Shown: piece by piece, positions 1-8,347 of the stretch
How positions within the stretch are numbered: the first letter of the stretch is position 1
How the letters are laid out: every line of letters starts with the position of its first letter
DNA from: SIAQ01 sp964484265
GTDB taxonomy: Bacteria > Planctomycetota > Planctomycetia > Gemmatales > Gemmataceae
Direction: 5' to 3'
Assembly: GCA_964484265.1 (NCBI GenBank)
Contig: CAZAFH010000019.1
Span: forward strand, 14,526 to 78,525
DNA length: 64,000 bases
Made by a program: the position numbers and the translations under genes
Notes under the pieces: model-generated
What the model saw: the letters and a program-made list of their open reading frames with translations, nothing else
Told to the model about the DNA's origin: nothing
The model's database searches: none

Positions 1-3000
1 GTCGAAGTCGCGGAGGAAATATCATATGCGGGCACGCCGAATCATAGCGAACGAAAATGGGCCGAGGATCACGGCTTTTATACCAAGGCGTTCACGGTCA
101 CGTGGGAAAGCGTCGTCGCGCTGATCGATCGCGGCATGCCATTCACGCTGACGACCACGGAGGTTCTGTCGGGCCATTTGCAGGCCGTCATTGGCTACGA
201 TGTCGCGCGCGGCACGCTCATCATTCGCGATCCGATGGAACGCCATCTGCGCGAGATGCCGTTCGACCTTTTACACGAGCGTTACCGTTCGACCGGCCCG
301 CGCGGCATGGCGATCATACCCGTCGCGGAAAAAGAACGGCTTGCGCGGCTGGAGTTGCCCGATGAAGCGATGCACGATCTGATGCACCGCTTTGAAATCG
401 CGCTGAAGGATCACCATCGCGAAGAGGCCGAAGAGATCGTGCGTTCGATGATCAAAACGCAGCCAGGGCATTTCATGACGATCGTCGCCCAGCGAACGCT
501 GGCGTACTACGACAACGACCCGCAGAAAGCGCTGTTCCATACGGACCAGTTGTTGAAGTTATTCCCCAATGACGCACGCCTTGAGTACGACCGTGCCTGG
601 TCGCTGCGCGTGCTCAGCCGGCGTGACGAGCGGTTGGTGATCCTCAAGCGGCTCTGCGAGAAAAAAGAATCCGACCCGGCGTACTGGCAGCAATACGCAG
701 CCGAGCTGATGCAGGATGCACGCGAATATCCGCAGGCTCTGTACCTTCTCCGCAAGGCGGCGCGCACCACACCGATGGCGCCGCTCATCTATAACTCGCT
801 GGCGTGGATTCGCAACGGCCAGCGGAAATTCGACGAAGCCTATTCGCTCTTCCATTTCGCAGTCTGCCTGGAGGAACGCGACGAGTTCCTCGTTCGCGAC
901 TACATCCAGGCCGCGCGCGCTCAAGGCAAGATCGATAACGCTCTGCAGTTGTTGCAGCAGAGATTCCATCGCTTCGGATCGAAATCCAGCCAGCCGGCGC
1001 GCAACCTGTTCTACGCGCTCGAACAGGCACAGCGCATGACCGAAGCGTTCGACGTGCTCGATCGCGCCATGGCCCAACGGCCCGAGGACGGCGAACTGCT
1101 CGTCAGCGCTGCCGAGGCGTGCATGCTACGCGCGGAGTTCACGAAGGCCGGCGAGTTGCTCGATCGCGCCAATGGCATCGCCAAGCCAGGAAACCTCCTG
1201 CGTTCGCAGGCGCGATTGGCCTACAATCTGGGCGAGATGGAGCGCGAGCGCGATCTTTGGCGGCAGGTTCTCAAGCTCGAACCGCTCGCCGAGGACGCTC
1301 ACCGCACCTACGCCCAGACGCTTGCCGAGAAAGAGGGCAAAGCCGCCGCCATCGCACACATCCAGGCGGCTTGTCTTCGCTTCCCGCACCATTTTGGCCT
1401 GAGCCGATTGTGGTACGATCTGCTGTTTGACGAAGGTCCGCAGGCGCGGGAACCGATATTGAAGCGAATGATCGAGGCGCATCCCGCTGATGCGTGGTCT
1501 CGCCGAGAGTACGCTCTGAATCTGGCCGACCAGAATCGCGTGGAGGAGGCGATCTTCCAGTGCGACGAAGCCGAGCCTCTGGAGCCTCAATCGCCTTACC
1601 TGTGGAGCACTCGGGCCTACGTTTTCAAAAAAGGTGGCCGTTACGAGGATGCCAAGCACGCCTATCGCGAGGCATTGCGGCTTTCCATCGACCTCGACTT
1701 TGCGATCCAGGACTTGATCGTCCTTTGCGACAATCTGCAAGATCGTCGGGATTCCGTCGCCTTCATCGAGCAACAGTTGAATCGGCAGGTGACATTTGGC
1801 AATGCGCTGCTCGCGTTTCGCAATGCCGTGGCGTTCGTGTTCCCGCCCGAGGAACTCCTCGCCAGCCTGAAGCGCAGTCTAGTCGCGCGTCCGGATCTTT
1901 GGCAAGCATGGAGCGCCGTGATCCGCCAGATGATCTACATGGAACTGGCCGGCGAAGCGCTGACCTACGCCCAGAGGCAGGTACAGCGTTTCCCGCACCT
2001 GGCCGGCGTTTGGCTAGATCTCGGCGACGCTCATCGCGCCAACAACAACGCCGAGGCGGAACTGCTCGCGCTCCAGCGTGCCGTCGAGCTCGCGCCGGCC
2101 TGGCCGGATGCACGCCGGATGCTCGCGGATGCGCTCGAGCGCGGCGGCTCGATCGACAAGGCCAAGGCGATCCTCGACGAATCGATTCAGCGTGCACCGC
2201 TGGATAGCTTCTCCCAGTTCGACTATGCCGCGTTCCTCTGGCGTCAAAATGATCACGACGGCGCCATCGCCAAAGCTCGGCGTGCGTTGATACTCAATCC
2301 GCGCCATGACTTCGCCTGGGGCCGTTTCTGCGACTGGTGCTCGCAGCTCGACCGCTATGGCGAAGTCGTCTCGCTTGCGCGCGAATGGACGGAGAAGCGC
2401 CCGGGCGAATCGCTGTCGTGGTTTCGACTCGGACAGGCGCTGCAATGGCAGGGCGAGCGCGCCTCAAGCAAGGAAGAGACCAAGCGCATCGACGATTGCA
2501 TCAGTGCCTACGACGAGGCGATTCGCCGCAATCCGCATTTCGCCGACGTTTACGACATGAAGGCGCAAACGCTCGCCCTGGCAGGCAAGCATGACGACGC
2601 GCGGCGGACCTGCAATGCAGCCGTCTGGAAAGGCAAAACGCCCCTGTTCCTGCGCGGCCGACTGGCGTGGATCAAATCGATCGAGGGCGACTACGCCAGC
2701 GCCAAGGCGGACATGGTCGAGCTGCTCAAAGAGGATCCGAACTACCAATGGGGCTGGAACCAGCTCGTCGAATGGTGCTGGGCGACAGCGCAGCACAAGG
2801 AATATCTCGACGCCGCCAATCAGATGCTTCGCGTTTGGCCGCAGTCGGCGCAGGCGATGGCCTACCGCGGCGAGGCGCGCGTCCGCATGGGAGAGCGCGA
2901 GGCCGGCATCGAGGACCTCAAGATCGCCCATCGCAAGGATCCCTGCAATACTCTTGCGGCTTTTATTCTGTTCGACGAGCAGATCATCGACAACGACCTC

Positions 3001-4860
3001 GCCGGCGCCGAGATCACCCTCGCCAGCATGCAAAAGAGCATCGGCGGCGATGCCGTCAAGGCGCGGCAAGTCCAGATGCTGCTCAAGCGCGAGAACGCGG
3101 ACCTGGCGATCGAAAAGTTCAAGGAGCTCTGCGCGACTCGCTCTCCTGTTACGATGCCGCTCGACCTGGCCATGCGGGCGTTCGATATCGCCAATGCCCG
3201 CGAACGAGCCGAGAATGTGCTGCGTGCCGCGATGGAACAGCCCAACTGGAACATCCATCTCGCGCTGCTCTTCGCGGAGCGATGGAACCCGAATTTGCCG
3301 AACGATCTGCCTGAACGCATCGCCGTGATCGATCGCGCCCTGGAACGCGAGCCGGAATCTTTCCGTTTCCTCGATCTCAAGGCGGATCTGCTGGGCAAAG
3401 GCGCTCAGTACGAGCGAGCCTGGCAAGTTTGCAAGGAAAAGACGTTTCCCCGCGATCAATTTCTGCTGGAGGGGCGTGCCGCCTGGGTGACGTATTGTTC
3501 CGGCCGAACCGATGATGCTTTCGCCGCCATGCGTGCCTTGTTGAAGGAATATCCGAAATATTATTGGGGCTGGCAGCAACTTGCCGATTGGCTGAGCCGA
3601 GCGCAGCAATGGGTGGAGGTGCTTTCCGCAGCCGAGCAGATGGTGCTCATCGCGCCGCGCGATCCCGTCGGATTTGGCTGGCGCGGACTCGCCAAGCAGA
3701 ACCTGGGCGACATGCAGGCGGCACGAACCGACTATCTGCACGCCATCGATCTGCAGGCCTCCTACACCTATGGCGCCTGGCAGCTCTTCGATATTTACGT
3801 GCGCAGCGGCGAATGGAAACGTGCCGAGACGCTGCTCGACAAAACCGAGAAACACGCCGACCCCGCCGACATCTCCTGGCGGCGTGTCGATCTGCTTGTT
3901 TACCAGAACAAGAAGGCGAAGTTCCCGGCGGAGTTCGAGAAGCTGTGCAAGAACTCCACGAAGATGCCGTGGATCGTCGACCATTCGCTCAACCTGCTTT
4001 GGCAGGCGGGCTGGGCCAGCGACGCCGAGCAGGTGCTGCACCGATGTCTCGACCTCGGCGCCCATATCTGCGACGCCTGGGTTCGGCTGCGCGTCGGCCT
4101 CGGCGACCGCATCGTCGGCAGCGATATCCAAAACATGTCGTCGCGCCGGCCGGAACGCGTCAATTGCATCGCCGCCTACGCCATCGCGCTGGCGTATGCG
4201 AAGGATTCGACCGGCCTGCGCAACTGGGTCGCCGCCCACGACGACGAACTTCGCAGCGACACGCCGTGCTGGGCGAAGGTTGGAGCGGCCCTTTCGATCG
4301 TGGCCGACTGGCAGGGCGTCTGCGAATGGATGTCCGATTGGGATGAGCATTCCAAGGCGCTGCCGAGCAACCTGCTAACGCTGGTAAAGGCGCTGCGTTC
4401 GCTAGGCCGCACTGGCGAGGCGAATGAAGTCAGCGAATACGCCCTGGCGAAACTGAATCCCGATTATGCGAGCTCTTTCCACAAGATTTGGCTCATGTTC
4501 GATCAAGCCCTGGCAGGCGACGTTATTCAAGTGCAGCGCTATTTCGAGAATGCCGACCTGGGCGGGTTCGACCCGTATCACAACATGATCTCCGCCATGG
4601 TGCGAGCATTGCTCTGGACGACGACGGATCGGCAAGTGGGATTTTCGCAAGCCCGGGCGATGCTGTATCGGGTCGCCAAGTTCGGTCAGCCGATCGTGCA
4701 TGATCCAGCGATTGCCAAGAGTTATCAGATGTGCGTGTCGCGCATGGCGGAGTTGGAAGGCACGTTCGGAGCGAAGCTTTGGCGTGCCTGGCGTTGGCTG
4801 TTCCCGAAACTACCGCCGCCCCCGCCGCCGCCGATACCGATCAGTGCGCCCGCACAATGA
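1..4860 (+). CDS. TPR-repeat protein with C39-peptidase-like domain, 5' end outside window
   Basis: The frame is open from base 1 with no stop, so the gene begins upstream and at least 1,619 residues lie in the window. The first ~100 residues resemble the end of a papain-like C39 peptidase domain: the stretch GHLQAVIGYD carries a candidate catalytic His (window residue 59), and the RDP that follows carries a candidate Asp (77). The catalytic Cys would lie upstream of the window. After that come more than 1,300 residues of degenerate 34-residue helical repeats (AWSLRVLSRRDE, NSLAWIRNGQRKFDEA, AYVFKKGGRYEDAKHAY), which I read as tetratricopeptide repeats. The protein ends in a run of prolines. 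No membrane segment is seen in this part. The TPR array probably makes a protein-binding scaffold. Whether the C39 domain is active cannot be judged here. trpF follows with almost no gap. Confidence 0.85.
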   Translation, partial: VEVAEEISYAGTPNHSERKWAEDHGFYTKAFTVTWESVVALIDRGMPFTLTTTEVLSGHLQAVIGYDVARGTLIIRDPMERHLREMPFDLLHERYRSTGPRGMAIIPVAEKERLARLELPDEAMHDLMHRFEIALKDHHREEAEEIVRSMIKTQPGHFMTIVAQRTLAYYDNDPQKALFHTDQLLKLFPNDARLEYDRAWSLRVLSRRDERLVILKRLCEKKESDPAYWQQYAAELMQDAREYPQALYLLRKAARTTPMAPLIYNSLAWIRNGQRKFDEAYSLFHFAVCLEERDEFLVRDYIQAARAQGKIDNALQLLQQRFHRFGSKSSQPARNLFYALEQAQRMTEAFDVLDRAMAQRPEDGELLVSAAEACMLRAEFTKAGELLDRANGIAKPGNLLRSQARLAYNLGEMERERDLWRQVLKLEPLAEDAHRTYAQTLAEKEGKAAAIAHIQAACLRFPHHFGLSRLWYDLLFDEGPQAREPILKRMIEAHPADAWSRREYALNLADQNRVEEAIFQCDEAEPLEPQSPYLWSTRAYVFKKGGRYEDAKHAYREALRLSIDLDFAIQDLIVLCDNLQDRRDSVAFIEQQLNRQVTFGNALLAFRNAVAFVFPPEELLASLKRSLVARPDLWQAWSAVIRQMIYMELAGEALTYAQRQVQRFPHLAGVWLDLGDAHRANNNAEAELLALQRAVELAPAWPDARRMLADALERGGSIDKAKAILDESIQRAPLDSFSQFDYAAFLWRQNDHDGAIAKARRALILNPRHDFAWGRFCDWCSQLDRYGEVVSLAREWTEKRPGESLSWFRLGQALQWQGERASSKEETKRIDDCISAYDEAIRRNPHFADVYDMKAQTLALAGKHDDARRTCNAAVWKGKTPLFLRGRLAWIKSIEGDYASAKADMVELLKEDPNYQWGWNQLVEWCWATAQHKEYLDAANQMLRVWPQSAQAMAYRGEARVRMGEREAGIEDLKIAHRKDPCNTLAAFILFDEQIIDNDLAGAEITLASMQKSIGGDAVKARQVQMLLKRENADLAIEKFKELCATRSPVTMPLDLAMRAFDIANARERAENVLRAAMEQPNWNIHLALLFAERWNPNLPNDLPERIAVIDRALEREPESFRFLDLKADLLGKGAQYERAWQVCKEKTFPRDQFLLEGRAAWVTYCSGRTDDAFAAMRALLKEYPKYYWGWQQLADWLSRAQQWVEVLSAAEQMVLIAPRDPVGFGWRGLAKQNLGDMQAARTDYLHAIDLQASYTYGAWQLFDIYVRSGEWKRAETLLDKTEKHADPADISWRRVDLLVYQNKKAKFPAEFEKLCKNSTKMPWIVDHSLNLLWQAGWASDAEQVLHRCLDLGAHICDAWVRLRVGLGDRIVGSDIQNMSSRRPERVNCIAAYAIALAYAKDSTGLRNWVAAHDDELRSDTPCWAKVGAALSIVADWQGVCEWMSDWDEHSKALPSNLLTLVKALRSLGRTGEANEVSEYALAKLNPDYASSFHKIWLMFDQALAGDVIQVQRYFENADLGGFDPYHNMISAMVRALLWTTTDRQVGFSQARAMLYRVAKFGQPIVHDPAIAKSYQMCVSRMAELEGTFGAKLWRAWRWLFPKLPPPPPPPIPISAPAQ

Positions 4861-4869
4861 GTGGACCGA

Positions 4870-5517
4870 ATGCGCGTACGAATCAAGATATGCGGCATCA
4901 CCACGCCCGGCGACGCATTGTCTGCCGCGGCACTCGGTGCGGATGCGATCGGCGTGAATTTCTACGCCAAGTCGCCGCGCTGTATTGACACGGAGACGGC
5001 GAAGTCGATAATCGCCGCGCTGCCGCCGTTCGTCGAACCGGTGGCGCTTTTCGTCAACGAAACCCACGCAGAGGTTCAAAGGCGAAGCACCGAAATCGGC
5101 GTGCGCTCGGTGCAAATACATGGCGAAAATCTCTCGCCCTTGCCGATCGATTCGCGGCGATGGATTCCCGCGTTCTCGGTAAAAGACGCGGACAGTCTCG
5201 CGAAAATCAACGCTTACCTTGAATCGTGTCGTGATGCTGGTGCGTTACCCGCCGCCGTCTTGCTCGATGCACATGTCCCGGGCATGTTTGGCGGCACGGG
5301 CAGGATGGCGCCATGGCAGCTGCTGGCCGACTTCAACCCTGGCGTGCCGATCATCCTCGCCGGCGGTTTGACGCCCGACAACGTCGCCGAGGCGATCCGC
5401 ACGGTGTGTCCGTGGGCCGTCGATGTCGCCAGCGGCGTCGAATCGTCGCCAGGCCGAAAGGATGCGGAATTGGTGCGGCGATTCATCGCAGCAGTGCGGG
5501 AAGGCGATGCTGATTAA
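4870..5517 (+). CDS. trpF: phosphoribosylanthranilate isomerase
   Basis: TrpF is the cytoplasmic (beta/alpha)8-barrel enzyme that isomerises phosphoribosylanthranilate to CdRP in tryptophan synthesis. The N-terminal RIKICGIT motif holds the catalytic Cys. The phosphate-binding end of the barrel is visible as LAGGLTPDNV and VDVASGVESSPGRKD. The length of 215 residues is normal for the family. ATG 4870 was chosen; a GTG at 4861, directly after the stop of the TPR gene, is the alternative and would add three residues. No other trp gene is nearby, so this is a solitary trpF. Its tight packing behind the TPR gene suggests cotranscription and translational coupling. Confidence 0.93.
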   Translation: MRVRIKICGITTPGDALSAAALGADAIGVNFYAKSPRCIDTETAKSIIAALPPFVEPVALFVNETHAEVQRRSTEIGVRSVQIHGENLSPLPIDSRRWIPAFSVKDADSLAKINAYLESCRDAGALPAAVLLDAHVPGMFGGTGRMAPWQLLADFNPGVPIILAGGLTPDNVAEAIRTVCPWAVDVASGVESSPGRKDAELVRRFIAAVREGDAD

Positions 5518-5547
5518 TGCGCTACGCGACGGTAAAGGAAATCGCCG

Positions 5548-6621
5548 ATGTCGAAATCAATCCTGCGCGGACTCGTTCGAAATTTTCCGGAAAACGGGCC
5601 GAAGCTTTTACTTGAGAATCCGGCAAACATTCGTGATTTATTGACGCTTCTCCGTGAGCCAGCCGTTGACGCCATTGACTTTTCGGAAATGACGGTCGAA
5701 CGAACGCACTTTGTCAAGGCGGACTACGCCCATGTCGCTACCGATATTTTATTGAAGGCGCCGTTTCACTCGCACGCTGGCAAGACGCGCGAGGCGGTTT
5801 TCATCTACCTTCTTGTGGAGCACCAATCCAAGCCGCAGCGTTTTTTGCAGCTTCGCCTCGCCGATTATGTATTGGAGGCGTACAAGATGCAGAAACGGGC
5901 CTGGGATCAGCGCAACGCTTCGGATGCGGCCTTGGCGCTCTCCGCAGTTCTGCCGATCGTGCTCTACACAGGAGAACGTTCTTGGGCAAGGATCGAACCC
6001 TTGGACGAACTTGTCCATGAGGGGAATCGGTTCAAGAGCATGATTCCGCAGTTCACTCCTCACTTTTTGAACCTGCGAGACGTATCAACGAGCACGCTCG
6101 AATCCGAGGGTGGGTTTTTCGGCTCGATATTGCATTTGATCAAGGAACAGCACACGGATTTCAGTGCCTTTCGGGTGGTGATCGGCAACGTGATGGAGCG
6201 ATTGGAGGCGATGCCCGCGAGCGAACGAAATCGTTGGATAGAATTCTTGTCCTATGCATTGGCTTTGGTGTATCATGCTAGAACAGAGAAAGAGCACTCA
6301 CCATTGGTTGCAGCCATCGAGACCTCGGTTCAGTCGGACCCTCATCGCACGGAGTACGGAAAAATGGGACGAACGATCGCACAGATGTTTATCGACCAGG
6401 GAGTCGAAAAGGGAATGCGAAAAGGTTTGCAGAAAGGCGAAATCAAGGGCGAAATCAAGAGCCGGCAGACAGTGCTGTTACGACAACTTCGGAATCGATT
6501 CAAGACCGTGCCGCCAGCCGTCCAAGCACGCATCGCGGAGACGGAGGATGTGCCGACGCTCGACGCTTGGCTGGACCGTGTTCTCGATGCAAAAAAACTC
6601 GCGGATGTTGGGATTGATTAG
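5548..6621 (+). CDS. Rpn/YhgA-family PD-(D/E)XK nuclease (transposase_31-like)
   Basis: This 357-residue protein has the hallmark stretch of the Rpn (recombination-promoting nuclease) family: VFIYLLVEHQSKP at about residues 85-97, where the E-x-Q is the modified E-x-K of the PD-(D/E)XK fold, with upstream Asp residues in VKADYAHVATDILLK. LPIVLYTGE further on is also typical. The C-terminal third has Lys/Gly-rich helical turns (KGMRKGLQKGE) and an Arg-rich tail, as in many family members. Family knowledge says these act as DNA endonucleases that stimulate RecA-independent recombination. AAAGGAAA lies just upstream of the ATG. It sits between trpF and nuoA, 30 bp after trpF, and ends before a terminator-like hairpin. 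Family members are often multicopy and mobile-like. Confidence 0.85.
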   Translation: MSKSILRGLVRNFPENGPKLLLENPANIRDLLTLLREPAVDAIDFSEMTVERTHFVKADYAHVATDILLKAPFHSHAGKTREAVFIYLLVEHQSKPQRFLQLRLADYVLEAYKMQKRAWDQRNASDAALALSAVLPIVLYTGERSWARIEPLDELVHEGNRFKSMIPQFTPHFLNLRDVSTSTLESEGGFFGSILHLIKEQHTDFSAFRVVIGNVMERLEAMPASERNRWIEFLSYALALVYHARTEKEHSPLVAAIETSVQSDPHRTEYGKMGRTIAQMFIDQGVEKGMRKGLQKGEIKGEIKSRQTVLLRQLRNRFKTVPPAVQARIAETEDVPTLDAWLDRVLDAKKLADVGID

Positions 6622-6692
6622 CCGATCTTTGGCCGCATTCCAATGTTGCCCATTCGTTCTCAGTTTGTAAATTAATTGTGACGCGATTCACA

Positions 6693-6718
6693 CCTCGACC
6701 TCGGTCGGGGTTCTTTTT
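6693..6718 (+). terminator. intrinsic terminator between the Rpn gene and nuoA
   Basis: The stem CCTCGACC pairs with GGTCGGGG around a very small loop (opening to CTCG if the inner pair melts). It is followed directly by TTCTTTTT. It lies 72 bp after the Rpn stop and about 50 bp before nuoA, so it would insulate the complex I operon from upstream transcription. Confidence 0.6.
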
Positions 6719-6765
6719 CGCGGTAGTTCGTGAAAATAAGCACAAACTTGCACGAGGCCCGGGCG

Positions 6766-7176
6766 ATGGCCGAACCGGATTTCGATCTTGCGACCTACTA
6801 TCCGATCTTTTTCTACCTCGTCGTGCTCATCGGGTTCGCCATCACTACGCTCGTTATCGCTCACGGCTTTGGACCACGCCGAGAAACCGCCCGCAAGCAT
6901 GTACCCTACGAATCCGGCATGGACCCGGTCGGCGATGCGAGGCAACGCTTCGACATCAAATTCTATCTCGTCGCGATCATGTTCCTCGTGTTCGACGTCG
7001 AACTATTGTTCTTGTATCCCTGGGCGGTCGTGGCTTATCAGAAGTATCCCGATGGAACGACCATGATTCCGCCCGAGTTGAAAGCACCCGTGTTTCTGTG
7101 CGTGCTGACGTTCATTGCCCTGCTCTTTCTCGCCTACCTGTATGACTGGAAAAAAGGGGTCTTCCGATGGCGTTGA
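6766..7176 (+). CDS. nuoA: NADH-quinone oxidoreductase subunit A
   Basis: NuoA is a three-helix membrane subunit of respiratory complex I at the junction of the arm and the membrane domain. The conserved segment VPYESGMDP holds the loop Cys position as Ser/Glu-rich sequence, and FDIKFYLVAIMFLVFDVE is the family signature with the acidic residues of TM2. Three hydrophobic helices are visible and the length (136 residues) is usual. ATG 6766 was chosen so that the protein begins MAEPDFDLATYYP; an in-frame GTG at 6730 would add 12 residues with no family similarity. It is the first gene of the nuo operon and overlaps nuoB by 10 bp. Confidence 0.95.
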   Translation: MAEPDFDLATYYPIFFYLVVLIGFAITTLVIAHGFGPRRETARKHVPYESGMDPVGDARQRFDIKFYLVAIMFLVFDVELLFLYPWAVVAYQKYPDGTTMIPPELKAPVFLCVLTFIALLFLAYLYDWKKGVFRWR

Positions 7177-7748
7177 TGATCCCCGATGTGATGCTCGCGA
7201 AGCTCGATCCGCTTGCCAACTGGGTGCGGTCGAACAGCCTTTGGCCCATGCCGTTCGCCACCGCGTGCTGCGGCATCGAACTGATGGCGACCGGCGCGTC
7301 CCGGCACGACATCGCTCGATTCGGCGCCGAGGTCATGCGTTTCAGCCCTCGGCAATGCGACCTGATGATCGTCGCAGGCCGAGTCGTCATGAAGATGCTG
7401 CCCGTGCTTCAGCGAATCTGGACGCAAATGCCGGAACCGAAATGGTGCATCTCGATGGGCGCTTGCGCCTCTTCGGGCGGCGTGTTCGACACCTATGCCG
7501 TCGTGCAGGGCGTGGATCGCTTCATCCCCGTGGATATGTATGTGCCCGGATGTCCGCCAAGACCCGAACAGCTGTTGCAGGCGGTGATCGATTTGCAGCA
7601 CAAAATCCGCAATACGGGAACCCTGCTCGGGACGGAATTTGGCGAACGCACCACGCACAAAGGGCCATTGCAAAATGCCGAGGTTCCTGGAGACGTGGTC
7701 ACCGCTCCGGGCGATTTTTCGAAATCCCGGCGGATCAGTCTGAATTAG
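7167..7748 (+). CDS. nuoB: NADH-quinone oxidoreductase subunit B
   Basis: NuoB carries the terminal 4Fe-4S cluster N2 that hands electrons to quinone. The four ligands are visible at C34 and C35 (ATACCGIE), C100 (WCISMGAC) and C129 (VPGCPP). The 193 residues match the family length, with a C-terminal tail of about 35 residues beyond the core. The start overlaps the end of nuoA by 10 bp, which suggests translational coupling. Ninety-four bp separate it from nuoC, and most of that is a large palindrome. Confidence 0.97.
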   Translation: MALMIPDVMLAKLDPLANWVRSNSLWPMPFATACCGIELMATGASRHDIARFGAEVMRFSPRQCDLMIVAGRVVMKMLPVLQRIWTQMPEPKWCISMGACASSGGVFDTYAVVQGVDRFIPVDMYVPGCPPRPEQLLQAVIDLQHKIRNTGTLLGTEFGERTTHKGPLQNAEVPGDVVTAPGDFSKSRRISLN

Positions 7749-7752
7749 CAAT

Positions 7753-7832
7753 CAAGCCCAGTGGTGAGCGCAGCGAACCGCTGGGATCAGTACCATTATC
7801 CCAGTGGTTCGCTGCGCTCACCACTGGGCTTG
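7753..7832. repeat. REP/BIME-like double hairpin, copy A1 (nuoB-nuoC gap)
   Basis: Two 34-bp arms are inverted around a 12-bp centre and differ at one position. Each arm is itself a mini-hairpin: a CCCAGTGG-type stem around the loop TGAGCGCAGCGA. There is no T-tract after it, so a terminator inside the operon is unlikely. Related copies are at 10512, 21084 and 43202. Confidence 0.85.
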
Positions 7833-7842
7833 AGTTGTTGAG

Positions 7843-8340
7843 ATGCCATTCGATGCCATCGTGAATGCTCTGAAAACGAAATTCCCCGACATTACCACGT
7901 CGGAATTTCGCGACAATAAACGCATTCACGTTGCGCCGGCTCAGTGTTTCGATCTTCTCGAAGCACTCAAAACCGAGCACGGTATGGATATGTTGTTCGA
8001 ATTGACGGCTGCCGATTACCTAAAATACCCAAACGCCACCGACCGCTTTGGCGTTGTCTACGGGCTGGCGAACACGCAGACGGGCGAGCGCGTCTTCGTG
8101 CGGACGTTTCTCAACGAACCGGAGTTGTCGCTGCCGTCGGCTTTTCCGCTTTGGAAAGGCGCCGACTGGCTGGAGCGTGAAGTCTACGACATGTACGGCA
8201 TCGTCTTCGACGGCCACCCGGACCTGAGACGAATCCTGATGCCCGAGGCGTTTACGAGTTTCCCCCTACGCAAAGATTACCCGATGCGAGGCCGCGGGGA
8301 AAGGCATAATTTCCCCGTGCTGACGCGAGCGGAGAGCTGA
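7843..8340 (+). CDS. nuoC: NADH-quinone oxidoreductase subunit C
   Basis: This is the 30-kDa-type subunit of the complex I peripheral arm. The family signature is plain: ERVFVRTFLNEPELSLPS, then PLWKGADWLEREVYDMYGI and FDGHPDLRRILMP, ending FPLRKDYPMRGRGER. At 165 residues it is a stand-alone NuoC and not a NuoCD fusion. ATG 7843 directly follows the A1 palindrome, leaving only a weak GTTGAG as a possible ribosome site. nuoD starts 7 bp after the stop. Confidence 0.96.
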   Translation: MPFDAIVNALKTKFPDITTSEFRDNKRIHVAPAQCFDLLEALKTEHGMDMLFELTAADYLKYPNATDRFGVVYGLANTQTGERVFVRTFLNEPELSLPSAFPLWKGADWLEREVYDMYGIVFDGHPDLRRILMPEAFTSFPLRKDYPMRGRGERHNFPVLTRAES

Positions 8341-8347
8341 ATTCACC

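Noticed and set aside
2464..4350. Long minus-strand ORF of 628 codons
   Set aside because: It lies antisense to the TPR gene and shows only the composition expected from GC-rich third positions of the other strand.
7753..7832. Operon-internal terminator
   Set aside because: The hairpin has no T-tract, and the same family appears before other nuo genes, which must be transcribed.
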